Below are positions 22,995 through 36,559 of a stretch of 64,000 nt of DNA, one piece after another. Source of the DNA: Apostichopus japonicus (lineage: Eukaryota > Echinodermata > Holothuroidea > Aspidochirotida > Stichopodidae); NCBI RefSeq assembly GCF_037975245.1, contig NC_092570.1, positions 4,684,001-4,748,000 of the forward strand, written 5' to 3'. The notes under the pieces were generated by a model. It was given only the letters and a program-made list of their open reading frames with translations. It searched no databases and was not told the origin of the DNA. Position numbers and translations under genes: made by a program. Position 1 is the stretch's first letter, and each line of letters opens with the position of its first letter.

Positions 22995-24059
22995 ATGTCT
23001 GAAGTGGAAGAGATGCGGCTTGAGCTGAAGTCCTTGCGGGATGCACTGGAAAGGGAGAAGCTGGTTTCGATGAAGGCTAAAGCTGACATCGAGGCACTCC
23101 AGAAGTTATCTGTTGGGTCTGAAGCTGACTCAGGTAAGGAAGGTGATGAAGATGTCCATAGTACCAGTGAGGAGGGTGATAAGCAGCCGTCTGTGGTATA
23201 CCTCTCACAGGGTCAACGAATTGATCGATTTTGTGACCGACCTACAAAACCAGGAGATCCGTCTGTACAGGAATGGATCAGAGACGTAAAGAGTCAACTG
23301 GAGGTCCGACGACTAGGACCTAAGGACCAAGCCAGTCTTATTCTCAACCATCTAGGTGGGAAGGCGAGGAAGGAGATAGCAGGAAGAGGGGATGAAGTTC
23401 AGAGGGACCCCAGTAAGATTTTTGCTATTTTGAGTAAAGTCTTTGGTGACGGTGACACTCTCTCACAACTACAACAACGTTTCTTCTCTTATAGACAGAG
23501 GGATGGTGAAGATCTTGTAGCTTGCTCCTTAGAACTGGTTGATCTCTTTGACCGTATTTGTCAATTAGACTCATCGTTTCAGTCATGCAGAGAGAAAAGT
23601 TTAAGGGGAAGACTGGCAGAGGCGGCGAAAGATGAGGGGGTACGGAGAGAGTTACGAAGGCTGAATTTGGAGAATCCAAACATGACGTTCTTCGATGCAC
23701 GAGATCAAGTGATGGAGTGGATTGGGGTACCAAAGAGCCTGACACAAGGAAAATTCACTGTACATAAACTTGAGGCAGACAGTGAGTACCATCACCTAAT
23801 TAAACAACAGGGCGAACAGATAAAGGCACAACAACAACAGATTGATGACCTAATTCAAGCTCTGAAGACTAATGCTGAGAAGTCCTCAAGACCCAATTAC
23901 ACTCATGGAGGAAAGCCATCTGGTACTAGACGATGCTACCAGTGTGACTCTAAGTTTCATTTCAAGCTAGATTGTGCTGACAATCCTATGAATAGGCAAC
24001 CACAGAGTGGGGCAAGCACAGAATCAGTCTCTCCAACCACCAAGGAGCCTTTAAACTAG
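22995..24059 (+). CDS. gag: Gag polyprotein of the Ty3/Gypsy element
   Basis: 354 aa from an ATG 70 nt after the 5' LTR to a TAG at 24057-24059. The N-terminus (residues 1-40) is charged and heptad-like, probably coiled coil. The central 75-230 region, with a PTKPGDPSVQEWI-type start, resembles the capsid domain of gypsy Gags. Near 310-330 there is a CCHC zinc knuckle (C-X2-C-X4-H-X4-C, here CYQCDSKFHFKLDC), with Phe instead of the usual Gly before the His. Gag assembles the particle and packages RNA. The last three sense codons form a slippery heptamer leading into pol. Confidence 0.95.
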   Translation: MSEVEEMRLELKSLRDALEREKLVSMKAKADIEALQKLSVGSEADSGKEGDEDVHSTSEEGDKQPSVVYLSQGQRIDRFCDRPTKPGDPSVQEWIRDVKSQLEVRRLGPKDQASLILNHLGGKARKEIAGRGDEVQRDPSKIFAILSKVFGDGDTLSQLQQRFFSYRQRDGEDLVACSLELVDLFDRICQLDSSFQSCREKSLRGRLAEAAKDEGVRRELRRLNLENPNMTFFDARDQVMEWIGVPKSLTQGKFTVHKLEADSEYHHLIKQQGEQIKAQQQQIDDLIQALKTNAEKSSRPNYTHGGKPSGTRRCYQCDSKFHFKLDCADNPMNRQPQSGASTESVSPTTKEPLN

Positions 24060-24115
24060 GGAAGCCTGTCGTTGGCAACCAGGAATCGACAGGTGTAGTT
24101 TTGAATACCCCTGGT
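24050..24115 (+). promoter_or_regulatory. -1 programmed ribosomal frameshift signal
   Basis: TTTAAAC at 24050-24056 is in the gag frame as T TTA AAC and is followed at once by the gag TAG. After an 8-nt spacer, CCTGTCG (24065-24071) pairs with CGACAGG (24087-24093), a 7-bp stem (8 with a G:T pair). Loop bases ACCAGG (24078-24083) can also pair with CCTGGT (24110-24115), allowing an H-type pseudoknot. The pol frame is exactly -1 relative to gag and is open across this site. Efficiency is not known. Confidence 0.88.
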
Positions 24116-27100
24116 CATGACACTCTTGTAACCAAAGCAGTAGGAGAATGCCCAAAGATTACAGTTCAGTCTGGATCACTGAGTATCAGGTGCCTTCTTG
24201 ATACAGGTGCCGAGGTTTCTACGATCACTGAGTCGTTTTTCCTAGAGCACATTACCCAGAGTGGCGAGCTGGTAGATGTAAGTGCTTTTCTGAAGATATC
24301 TGGTGCTACTGGTGTAAATGTCCCATACATTGGATATGTGGAGTTACCCATTACTGTGTTGGGTTATGTGTTTCCAGGCATGGGTTTCTTGGTGGTCAAA
24401 GACTCTTGTGACCCCCAGTTTGTAGAAAAGAAGAGGATGGTACCTGGTGTTCTGGGATGTAATATTTTCAGAGCAATGCAGAGGTTGCTGGAGAACAAAT
24501 GGGGAAGTGATTTCCAAGATAAACTTGTTCTGGAATCTGGCACCATAGAAGACCAGAGGTTGGCTCATGTTATTGCTGCCTTTCAGGATAAGGAGGAAGA
24601 TTTGAATAACCAAGGTGTGGATCATAGTATTGCTCGTGTATGTGCTGAAAAATTGGTACTGGTGGCTGCAAACACCATTACGTCCATACAGGTATCAGTC
24701 CAACCCTCGACTGGTTCAAAACCATATGTTGCCATGATTGCACAGTTGAATGCTGAGGACAGGACACACCTACCCACTGGCTTGCAGGTTGCACCAACAC
24801 TTGTTTCCGTTGATCGAAGTGGTGTTGCTCCGTTGCAGGTAGCTAATTTTTCGAATCATGACATTTATCTCCAACCAAGGGCTCCTGTTGGGATTGCTGA
24901 AGGTGCATCATTAGGGTCGATGGTCCGGGTGAAACAAGTTGATGTCAATGAAATACAAGTGCAGACAGTTGATGCGAATGAACTCCAGACTGTATCAGAA
25001 CCACCTGAACAAGTATCAACAAGGGCTATTCCACTGGAATCCAAGATGACTATTGGTGACAAGTTAAATGTATCTCAGAGGGAGGAGCTAAGAGCCCTGC
25101 TCCACAGGTATGATGATGTTTTCAGCCAGCACGAGGATGACCTTGGCTTCTGCGATAAGGTGGAACACCGCATTATCCTACTGGACGATAAACCAGTTAA
25201 GGTACCACATAGGAGAATTCCACCTCACCGATGGAAGGAAGTTCGTGACCACCTGCAACAACTTTTGTCTCGACAGATTATCAGAGAATCATCTAGCCCA
25301 TATGCGTCACCAGTGGTGCTAGTTCGAAAGAAGGATAACAGCTTGAGAATGTGTGTAGACTACAGAGCTCTCAACGCAAAGACCCACCGTGATGCTTACC
25401 CCATTCCCAGAAGTGAAGAAGCCTTAGATGCACTTAAAGGAGCTAACTACTTCTGTAGTCTTGATTTGGCTCACGGTTACCACCAGGTCCCGGTTTCTGA
25501 GAGTGATATAGAAAAGACCGCTTTCCGAGTTGGTACAGGAGGTCTCTACGAGTTCACACGAATGCCATTTGGACTAACAAACGCCCCAGCGACATTCATG
25601 CGATTGATGGATAAAGTTTTTGGTGATGAGAACTTCCAAACAGTCCTTATCTATTTGGACGATATTTTAGTATTTGGGCGAACTTTCCAGGAAACACAAC
25701 GTTTAGAGATGGTTCTGAGTAGGCTGCGATCATACAATTTGAAAGTCAAGCCAGAGAAGTGTTACTTGTATGAGGAACGATTGAGATACCTTGGCCATAT
25801 TGTTAGCAAGGATGGTATTCTCCCTGATCCTGAGAAAACGAGAGCCATTCAGAATTGGAAAAGACCTGAAACTGAAAGAGAGTTGCGGAGCTTCATGGGG
25901 CTCGCAAGTTATTACCGACGTTTTGTTGCAAACTTTGCCAAGATAGCAGCACCACTCCATGCTCTGACAGGTGGCCAGAGATGTAAAGCAAAACGTCCTC
26001 ACAACCCAACCAGATCAGTTGCAGACAGATGGGAGGCAAAACATGAGGAGGCTTTCCGTGAGCTGAAATCAAAGCTTACTACCGCACCGGTATTGGGCTA
26101 CCCTGACTTTCAGCGCCCATACATTCTTGAAGTAGACGCAAGCTTACTTGGTTTCGGAGCAGTACTCTCCCAACAACAGGAGACTGGACGAGTTGTTATA
26201 GCTTATGCAAGCCGAGGACTGAAGCTCGATGAGAAGCAGATGAGTAACTACAGTAGTATGAAGCTTGAACTGATGGCGCTTCACTGGGCCATCACAGTGA
26301 AGTTCAGAGATTTACTGCTGGGGGCAGAATTTGTCGTATACACTGACAATAACCCATTGAGCTATTTAAAGACATCTGCCAAGTTGGGGGCAGTGGAAAC
26401 ACGTTGGGCAGCTGAGTTGTCCCAGTTCCATTTTGACATTGCATACCGATCAGGAAAGTCCAATGTGAATGCTGACTCATTGAGCAGAAAGGAATTCCAT
26501 GGCGAAGAACCCGTCTCTGCTCGATTTGGGGAAATTATTGCTGTTGCTGGTGACCTTCACACAATGTCCACTTCGGGCATAACTCTTCCAAATGAGGTGA
26601 AAGAAAGGATACATGAACGTACCCAGGAGGTGTGGCAGCAAGAATTACATAGTCTGCCAGAGAGAGTGCAACCATCGTCCACCTTTCCTCTACCCTCCAT
26701 GTCCACTGAAGGGATAGCTCGACTGCAGTCTACTGATCCAGTTGTAAGTAGATTACGACATTACTGGGATCTGAAACAGAAACCAACTATCTGTAAACTA
26801 ATGAAGGAATCCAGAGAAGCACGAAAATTGCTTCGAGAATGGGAGCGTATATCCGAGAAAGATGGTATACTGTACCGTACAATCACTTTAAAGGGACAGA
26901 GGGTACAGCAGATTTGCCTACCATTGCAACTAAAAGATACCGTCCTCAACTGTGTTCACGACCAGACTGGTCACCAGGGATCAGAGAAAACGTTTAAATT
27001 GGCAAGGTTAAGATGTCATTGGATTGGCATGGCTAATGACATTGTGGAGTACTGCAGGAGATGTCCGAGGTGTACACTTGCCAAAAGTGGACCAAAGATC

Positions 27101-28420
27101 AAGACATCCATGGGTTCAGTGGTTGCCAAAAGGCCACTGGAAATTGTAGCAATTGACTTTACAATGATAGAGCCCAGTTGTGGAGGTGTAGAAAATGTGC
27201 TAGTCCTTACAGATGTGTATACAAAATTTACGCAGGCTGTTCCTACAAGAGATCAGAAAGCATCAACAGTAGCTCAGGTTCTATTCAGAGAATGGTTCAT
27301 CAAGTTTGGTATCCCAGAGAGAATCCACAGCGACCAAGGTCGGAACTTCGAGAGCCGATTAGTCCAGGAGTTGTGTAATTTGTACAACATCAAGAAAACA
27401 CACACCACCCCCTACCACCCGGAGGGCAATGCACAATGCGAACGTTTTAACAGGACAATGCATGACCGCTTGAGGACATTGTCTATGGATAAGAAGAGAA
27501 AATGGCATAAGTATCTTCCTGAATTGGTGTATGCATATAATATTACACCACATACGACCACTGGATACTCCCCTCATTATCTATTTTTTGGAAGAGAACC
27601 AACATTACCCATTGATCATTTGTTGGGTATTGAGAGTGACGAGACGTGGATGGCAGATCACCATCAGAGGCTAAGGACAGCTCTTGATATTGCTGCATCC
27701 AATATTGAGAAGGAAGCACAACGACGTCAGGAAAAACATGGCAAGGCAACTCCTAATACTAGTTTACCAATTGGCGCCAGAGTATATACCAGGAACAGGA
27801 AAGTAAAGGGTAGAAACAAGATACAAGATTTCTGGGACGATATCCCACATAAAGTTATTTACCGTCCCTATCCTGATGGTAACGTGTATGTCATTGAACC
27901 CCTTAACGGAAATGGCACAACAAAGACATTGCACCGAAGAGACATACTTGATTCAAAGGAATTGGTTCAAACTTTGGAACCTGCAGGGCCAAGTGAGGAA
28001 GTACCTGCTGTTGAAGCCCTAAGCCAGAACTCAGATGACGAAGTAATCGACTCAGCTTGGTGGGTAGAGAATGTCAACCCCGACGCCCAACAGCCTTGCA
28101 GCCGTAACGATAGCAATAAGTCAATTGAAATTGCTACAGCGCCTATGCCCGATGCTGATGAAGCTAACACTACAGCAGACGTAGACCATGAAGTTCCCAG
28201 TGACTCTGTTGATATGAACTCATACGTAAACGAAAAGGATTTAGGGAACAACACCTTGAGGCGTTCATCCCGAAGTAATGCTGGTGTGCACTCGAACCCT
28301 AGTAAACTTCCCAGGTCTGCAATTCAGCAAGAGGTTCGAACTAGTTATGTTGACCCAACTGTTCTAGCTAATATATCTCAAACTCAGCTCCTGTTGGCAC
28401 AGATGCTTGCCAAGTGTTAG
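24056..28420 (+). CDS. pol: Pol polyprotein (protease, RT, RNase H, integrase), -1 frame
   Basis: The frame is open from 23996 (TAG at 23993-23995) to TAG at 28418-28420. It has no good ATG near its start, and the first 64 nt overlap gag, so it is most likely made as a Gag-Pol fusion by frameshifting; about 1,454 aa are added. Seen in order: aspartic protease DTGA (about 24200); RT with a FCSLDLAHGYHQ block, MPFGLTNAP and YLDD (25652-25663); RNase H with a VDAS start and TDNNPLSYL; integrase with an HHCC zinc-binding region (about 26955-27090) and a D,D-35-E triad (27154, 27332 and 27440). The C-terminal tail is acidic, then Ser/Arg-rich, with no clear chromodomain. No stop or frameshift breaks it. 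Confidence 0.96.
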   Translation, partial: LGKPVVGNQESTGVVLNTPGHDTLVTKAVGECPKITVQSGSLSIRCLLDTGAEVSTITESFFLEHITQSGELVDVSAFLKISGATGVNVPYIGYVELPITVLGYVFPGMGFLVVKDSCDPQFVEKKRMVPGVLGCNIFRAMQRLLENKWGSDFQDKLVLESGTIEDQRLAHVIAAFQDKEEDLNNQGVDHSIARVCAEKLVLVAANTITSIQVSVQPSTGSKPYVAMIAQLNAEDRTHLPTGLQVAPTLVSVDRSGVAPLQVANFSNHDIYLQPRAPVGIAEGASLGSMVRVKQVDVNEIQVQTVDANELQTVSEPPEQVSTRAIPLESKMTIGDKLNVSQREELRALLHRYDDVFSQHEDDLGFCDKVEHRIILLDDKPVKVPHRRIPPHRWKEVRDHLQQLLSRQIIRESSSPYASPVVLVRKKDNSLRMCVDYRALNAKTHRDAYPIPRSEEALDALKGANYFCSLDLAHGYHQVPVSESDIEKTAFRVGTGGLYEFTRMPFGLTNAPATFMRLMDKVFGDENFQTVLIYLDDILVFGRTFQETQRLEMVLSRLRSYNLKVKPEKCYLYEERLRYLGHIVSKDGILPDPEKTRAIQNWKRPETERELRSFMGLASYYRRFVANFAKIAAPLHALTGGQRCKAKRPHNPTRSVADRWEAKHEEAFRELKSKLTTAPVLGYPDFQRPYILEVDASLLGFGAVLSQQQETGRVVIAYASRGLKLDEKQMSNYSSMKLELMALHWAITVKFRDLLLGAEFVVYTDNNPLSYLKTSAKLGAVETRWAAELSQFHFDIAYRSGKSNVNADSLSRKEFHGEEPVSARFGEIIAVAGDLHTMSTSGITLPNEVKERIHERTQEVWQQELHSLPERVQPSSTFPLPSMSTEGIARLQSTDPVVSRLRHYWDLKQKPTICKLMKESREARKLLREWERISEKDGILYRTITLKGQRVQQICLPLQLKDTVLNCVHDQTGHQGSEKTFKLARLRCHWIGMANDIVEYCRRCPRCTLAKSGPKIKTSMGSVVAKRPLEIVAIDFTMIEPSCGGVENVLVLTDVYTKFTQAVPTRDQKASTVAQVLFREWFIKFGIPERIHSDQGRNFESRLVQELCNLYNIKKTHTTPYHPEGNAQCERFNRTMHDRLRTLSMDKKRKWHKYLPELVYAYNITPHTTTGYSPHYLFFGREPTLPIDHLLGIESDETWMADHHQRLRTALDIAASNIEKEAQRRQEKHGKATPNTSLPIGARVYTRNRKVKGRNKIQDFWDDIPHKVIYRPYPDGNVYVIEPLNGNGTTKTLHRRDILDSKELVQTLEPAGPSEEVPAVEALSQNSDDEVIDSAWWVENVNPDAQQPCSRNDSNKSIEIATAPMPDADEANTTADVDHEVPSDSVDMNSYVNEKDLGNNTLRRSSRSNAGVHSNPSKLPRSAIQQEVRTSYVDPTVLANISQTQLLLAQMLAKC

Positions 28421-29026
28421 TGTTGATTCCTACAATTATATGCTTCTGTGTGTTCGTTAGAGTTAGGTTGGTTTGGAAAGAATCCTTTTCAATTTATTTT
28501 TATTGTTTATATGCTGTTGTCGCCACTCAAGCACTGTGTAGATGTTTTGGCAAATGTACAGTATATGAATTCAACCTTCCAGGTATTAAATGCCTATTTA
28601 GCAGAGCTTAGTCTATCACATTCCTGCATGCAGCATTGTGCAAAATGGTTCATTCGGATTATGTATTATTGCTGGGATCTATTTCAAGATTTGCATGTAA
28701 CTGTATTATCTCGATCAGTGGTATTCAGTTTATCTTGTCATTTTGTAACATTTGCTCATTGGTACTCAGTTAAAAAAAAGGGTTAGCAATTGCAATTATG
28801 TATTTTGTCTTGAAATACTTGGTTAGAGTACATGAGAGTGTTGAAATGTAGAATGATATGTTACAACCAATTTTATAGTCTTAAGTCACACCGACTACCA
28901 TATGTATTGGACTTATTGGACGGCATACCGAAGCAGGTTAGAAAGGCTTGCTTGTATTTTGTAAATATGTTGAAGTTTTATTTTTCTGACTTGTTCTTCT
29001 GATTAATGTCAGGGACGACATTGTTT
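28421..29026 (+). other. Retrotransposon 3' non-coding region
   Basis: 606 bp between the pol stop and the polypurine tract. I see no env-like frame with signal peptide or transmembrane segment; the open frames here are short and overlap one another. Confidence 0.7.
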
Positions 29027-29040
29027 AAAGGAAGGGGAGG
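29027..29040 (+). other. Polypurine tract
   Basis: AAAGGAAGGGGAGG ends exactly at the 3' LTR and is the expected plus-strand primer. Confidence 0.93.
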
Positions 29041-29288
29041 TGTAACAGTGGTAACCCTTACCGATGGACTTGGTAAAAGGCGACGAGCGCCACCTATTTT
29101 ACGTTACTACTTTTTGAGAATCATTTGCTACTACTACAACCTTTTGTGAATGGTCGTAACATCCTTTTTACAGAGCCATTCTTTTACATGACAAGATTAT
29201 ATTATATTCAGGGGTTTTTCATTTCCTATTGTTGTTTTCCACTGAATAAACACGATGGCAACATAAACCTGTGTTTTCGGTCATTACA
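29041..29288 (+). repeat. 3' LTR
   Basis: 248 bp matching the 5' LTR without a difference that I can find. ATTG (29289-29292) follows and completes the target duplication. Confidence 0.95.
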
Positions 29289-29292
29289 ATTG

Positions 29293-30940
29293 GAAAGAAG
29301 AAAAGAGGCAAACAGGATCGAAGAATGGGGCTAGTTAAGAAAAGAAGGTGGGGACTGATTGGAGAGGGTACCTGCATGATTGGGGATTTGTGTAGGTGAC
29401 GGCATCAAAAGGGGGGGGGGGTCCTAGTGTGTCTCCTTGTGCAGATGGCAATGGCATGAGAGCATTTATGCATGGGCAAGCAATGCATATATGCAAGAGC
29501 AATGTAGCAAATACAAACATATATGTAAGCTATTTAATTACAGCTGGATGCTACTCGTGCATGTATCCCACCATCCTTAAAACTCAACAAATTTGACATC
29601 ATGCACACATTATTCCATACTATAAACCTGTAGGACATGTCACAATTCATATTTAACATTCAGTCTGATGTACAAAACTAGAATTTCTTTATAACGATCT
29701 GGGTATTACACTCAGAACTGATTTGTCATTGGTTTGACATTTTACAAGATGAATAAACCTTGCTAGCTATTACTAGGTGTATCACCTACCTTCTCACTCC
29801 AGATTCAGCTTTGAAACAGTGTTCCCAGAGCTACGCAAATGTCAAATTGTCAATTGAAATCATCGGCAGTTTTAGGTCACAGCATGCGTCCGACTTAAGC
29901 TTTGGTGCGAATTCTTTGAAGTCTAGTATAGATAAGTTGACAGATGCATAACTAGAAAATATAAACATCGATGCGTGTATTCATTCACTCAAAACAACCA
30001 GGTCTCAACTCTCAGTATGGCATACGATGAGTTAAAATCTGCCAAAATGGCCAGTCCTGAAGTTAATATGTTGCAATACTTCGTATGACGTCATGTACGT
30101 TGTTATTGTCGTTTTTGTTGAATTGACTCAACACACTGTTATTGTGTACAAAACTGAACCGAGCCTATCCTAGTACTACATCTTGTAGAACAAAACAAGT
30201 ACGCTAGAAGAAAATTGTCACAGTAACTTGGTAAGCTGTATGAACCTTGATGAATCATAAGTAGCACTGTTAAATATTAGCGTGAGTGTGGCAATGATTC
30301 TGACCTTCTTTTTCATATAGATATATATTTTTTTTATGAAAGTCAAGGTGAAGAATGGAAGAAATTGACGAACTTTGAGTTAGGCTAATGATTGTTTTTG
30401 CTGCCTACAAGGCTACAGTAGGCCTACAGTAGCTCACCATAATCCAATATTAGTGTTTCTGTTACTAGGTCTACAGCAGCCCAGCCAACACCTAAGGTAT
30501 GCCAACGTCCACTGTAGTAGTTTAAATTTCTGAAGTTGACAAAATTTAAATAAATTTCTTATTTTCATTACGTATTTTGAACTTGCCAATGTCACTGAAA
30601 ATCTTAAGCACTGTCAGATTAGCCCAAACTTTGGTAGGCTAGGCTAGACCCATAACTTTAGATAGAGACCCAGTAGGCTATTGCAAACTTGTGACATGGT
30701 TAACAACTAATTTTGATGTTGGAAACTTAACAAGAAGTTCTTTCTAACCTGGTAACGAACTTAGCCTACAATTAGAATTCTTGAAACCAAATTCAATTAG
30801 AATCCATTAGATTATGTTTGATCACCGAGGCAAGAATAAAACTGTTTTTAGAATATGCGATCATTATTTTGCATCTTTGGTATTTTCTTTTGTGTGCAAA
30901 TTTCATGTCCTTTTTTTTAATATGCATTATTGCTTAACAG
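29293..30940. other. Upstream region of the MOSPD-like gene
   Basis: No coding exon found. A G homopolymer lies near 29411. Any 5' UTR exon of the MOSPD-like gene should be here, because a splice acceptor (TTAACAG, ending 30940) precedes its first coding exon, but I cannot identify its partner donor. Confidence 0.45.
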
Positions 30941-30983
30941 AAAGAAACTGATATACCATCGTCCTTGAGGGAAAGGTGTTTGA

Positions 30984-35289
<4,306 letters not shown>

Positions 35290-36554
35290 CCTTATGCTCT
35301 CATAGGTATTGACTGTTGATGATGATTTATTCATCTCCATGTTTGAACCAATGTCGTGCTAGCTCCAGCTTCGGGAGAGATGCTGCGGTAACGGCTCGGA
35401 CTATTTGTGCCAGGAAACCATCGCTATGCCAACAAGTCGGAAGAAAGTTTATAGACAGTGGATAAGTCAGACAGACGATAGAGAAGTCAAAAGGTTTCCA
35501 GTGAAAATTGGCTCAGGACACAAAATGTCTGTGAGATGGTGCAAATGGGCTGTTTCCTTCAATTTGTGTTTTTTTCAACCATGTTCTGTCACTACTCTAC
35601 TTCCAGGTAACATCTGTGCCCGAATTTATTTTGCTGTTTGGATAGGCTTTATATATAGGCTTAAAGACAAAGGAAATTATTTGGACATTTCTTTACCTTT
35701 ACAGAGGTGGAGGTGATTACCTTTGCTTCCAGCCCACTGTGTGAAGTGGGAGTGAGCTTTACCTAAGTTTCTAATGTAACTCTGAGTATTGTGACTCTGA
35801 GAAGGTGGCAAATTAACCAAAAAATTTGTTTTAAAGTCTGTAATAGTTAGTAACATTATTCAGTGTACTTTGGAAAGTGCTGCAACTTTTTGTAATGCTA
35901 TACATCTCAAGTGCTTTTAATATGGAAAAAGAGAACCGTTGATTCCAGGTTAAAAGGAACTGGATTAACTTTCTTGTTCAATGTAGAAAAGTCTTCATAA
36001 AGCTGACATATATCTGAAATGGTTATGTATTCATTTCAAAGTTATATCAGCACAAACCTCATTTATATTAGGAAAGCCTATGGTCAAACTTTTACACTTT
36101 TTAAATTTTGTGTATTGATTTCAACACAAAGTTATTCTGTCACATTGATGTGTCCTTAGAACACAGGTCATTGGCTTTATAGGCAATTAATAGATGTATA
36201 AGATCCTGCAATTGTATCCTCAATGAATGATGTTGAGGTTAGAAATTCCAGGAATAAGAAACATTAAATAATGACAAAGGAAGCTTCTCAAAAGTGAGGG
36301 AGAGGGGGGAGGGGATGGGGAGGGGCAGGGTTTGTGGTGGGAGGGGAAGTTTTAAGTGAAGAAAGATTTTATGAGGTTTTTACTTCTTTTAGTATTTGGA
36401 GATATATATATATATATATATTCTATGTGGGTCAAATCTATTCACTTTACTAACTTGACATTAAATACTGCCATACCTCATAATATTTCTGTCAATGAGG
36501 GAATGTATAACGGTAAAGGGAAGCTGCACAGTCAACAGAGTATGGAGTAATAAA
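35290..36554 (+). other. Probable 3' UTR of the MOSPD-like gene
   Basis: No further exon needed after the stop. AATAAA at 36549-36554 is a candidate poly(A) signal. The 103-residue open frame at 35405-35716 has no domain I recognise and lies wholly inside this stretch. Confidence 0.4.
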
Positions 36555-36559
36555 GACAT

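Larger units (their letters stand above)
22678..29288 (+). mobile_element. Intact Ty3/Gypsy (Metaviridae) LTR retrotransposon
   Basis: A 6,611-bp element: two 248-bp LTRs beginning TGTAAC and ending TTACA, a primer-binding site, gag, pol in the -1 frame ordered protease, RT, RNase H, integrase, a polypurine tract, and an ATTG target duplication. By eye the two LTRs are identical, both frames are uninterrupted, and all catalytic motifs I can check are present. There is no env-like frame and no recognisable chromodomain. It lies between the divergent FSP1-like and MOSPD-like genes. Confidence 0.97.

Noticed and set aside
24101-24103. Start codon of pol at 24101
   Set aside because: The codon there is TTG, not ATG, and the frame is open upstream to 23996. 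The frameshift site at 24050 explains pol expression better.
28421-29026. env gene in the retrotransposon
   Set aside because: Open frames are short, lack a splice acceptor and show no signal peptide plus membrane anchor arrangement.
35405-35716. 103-residue open frame after the MOSPD gene
   Set aside because: It lies in the probable 3' UTR, shows no domain and has no intron signals.
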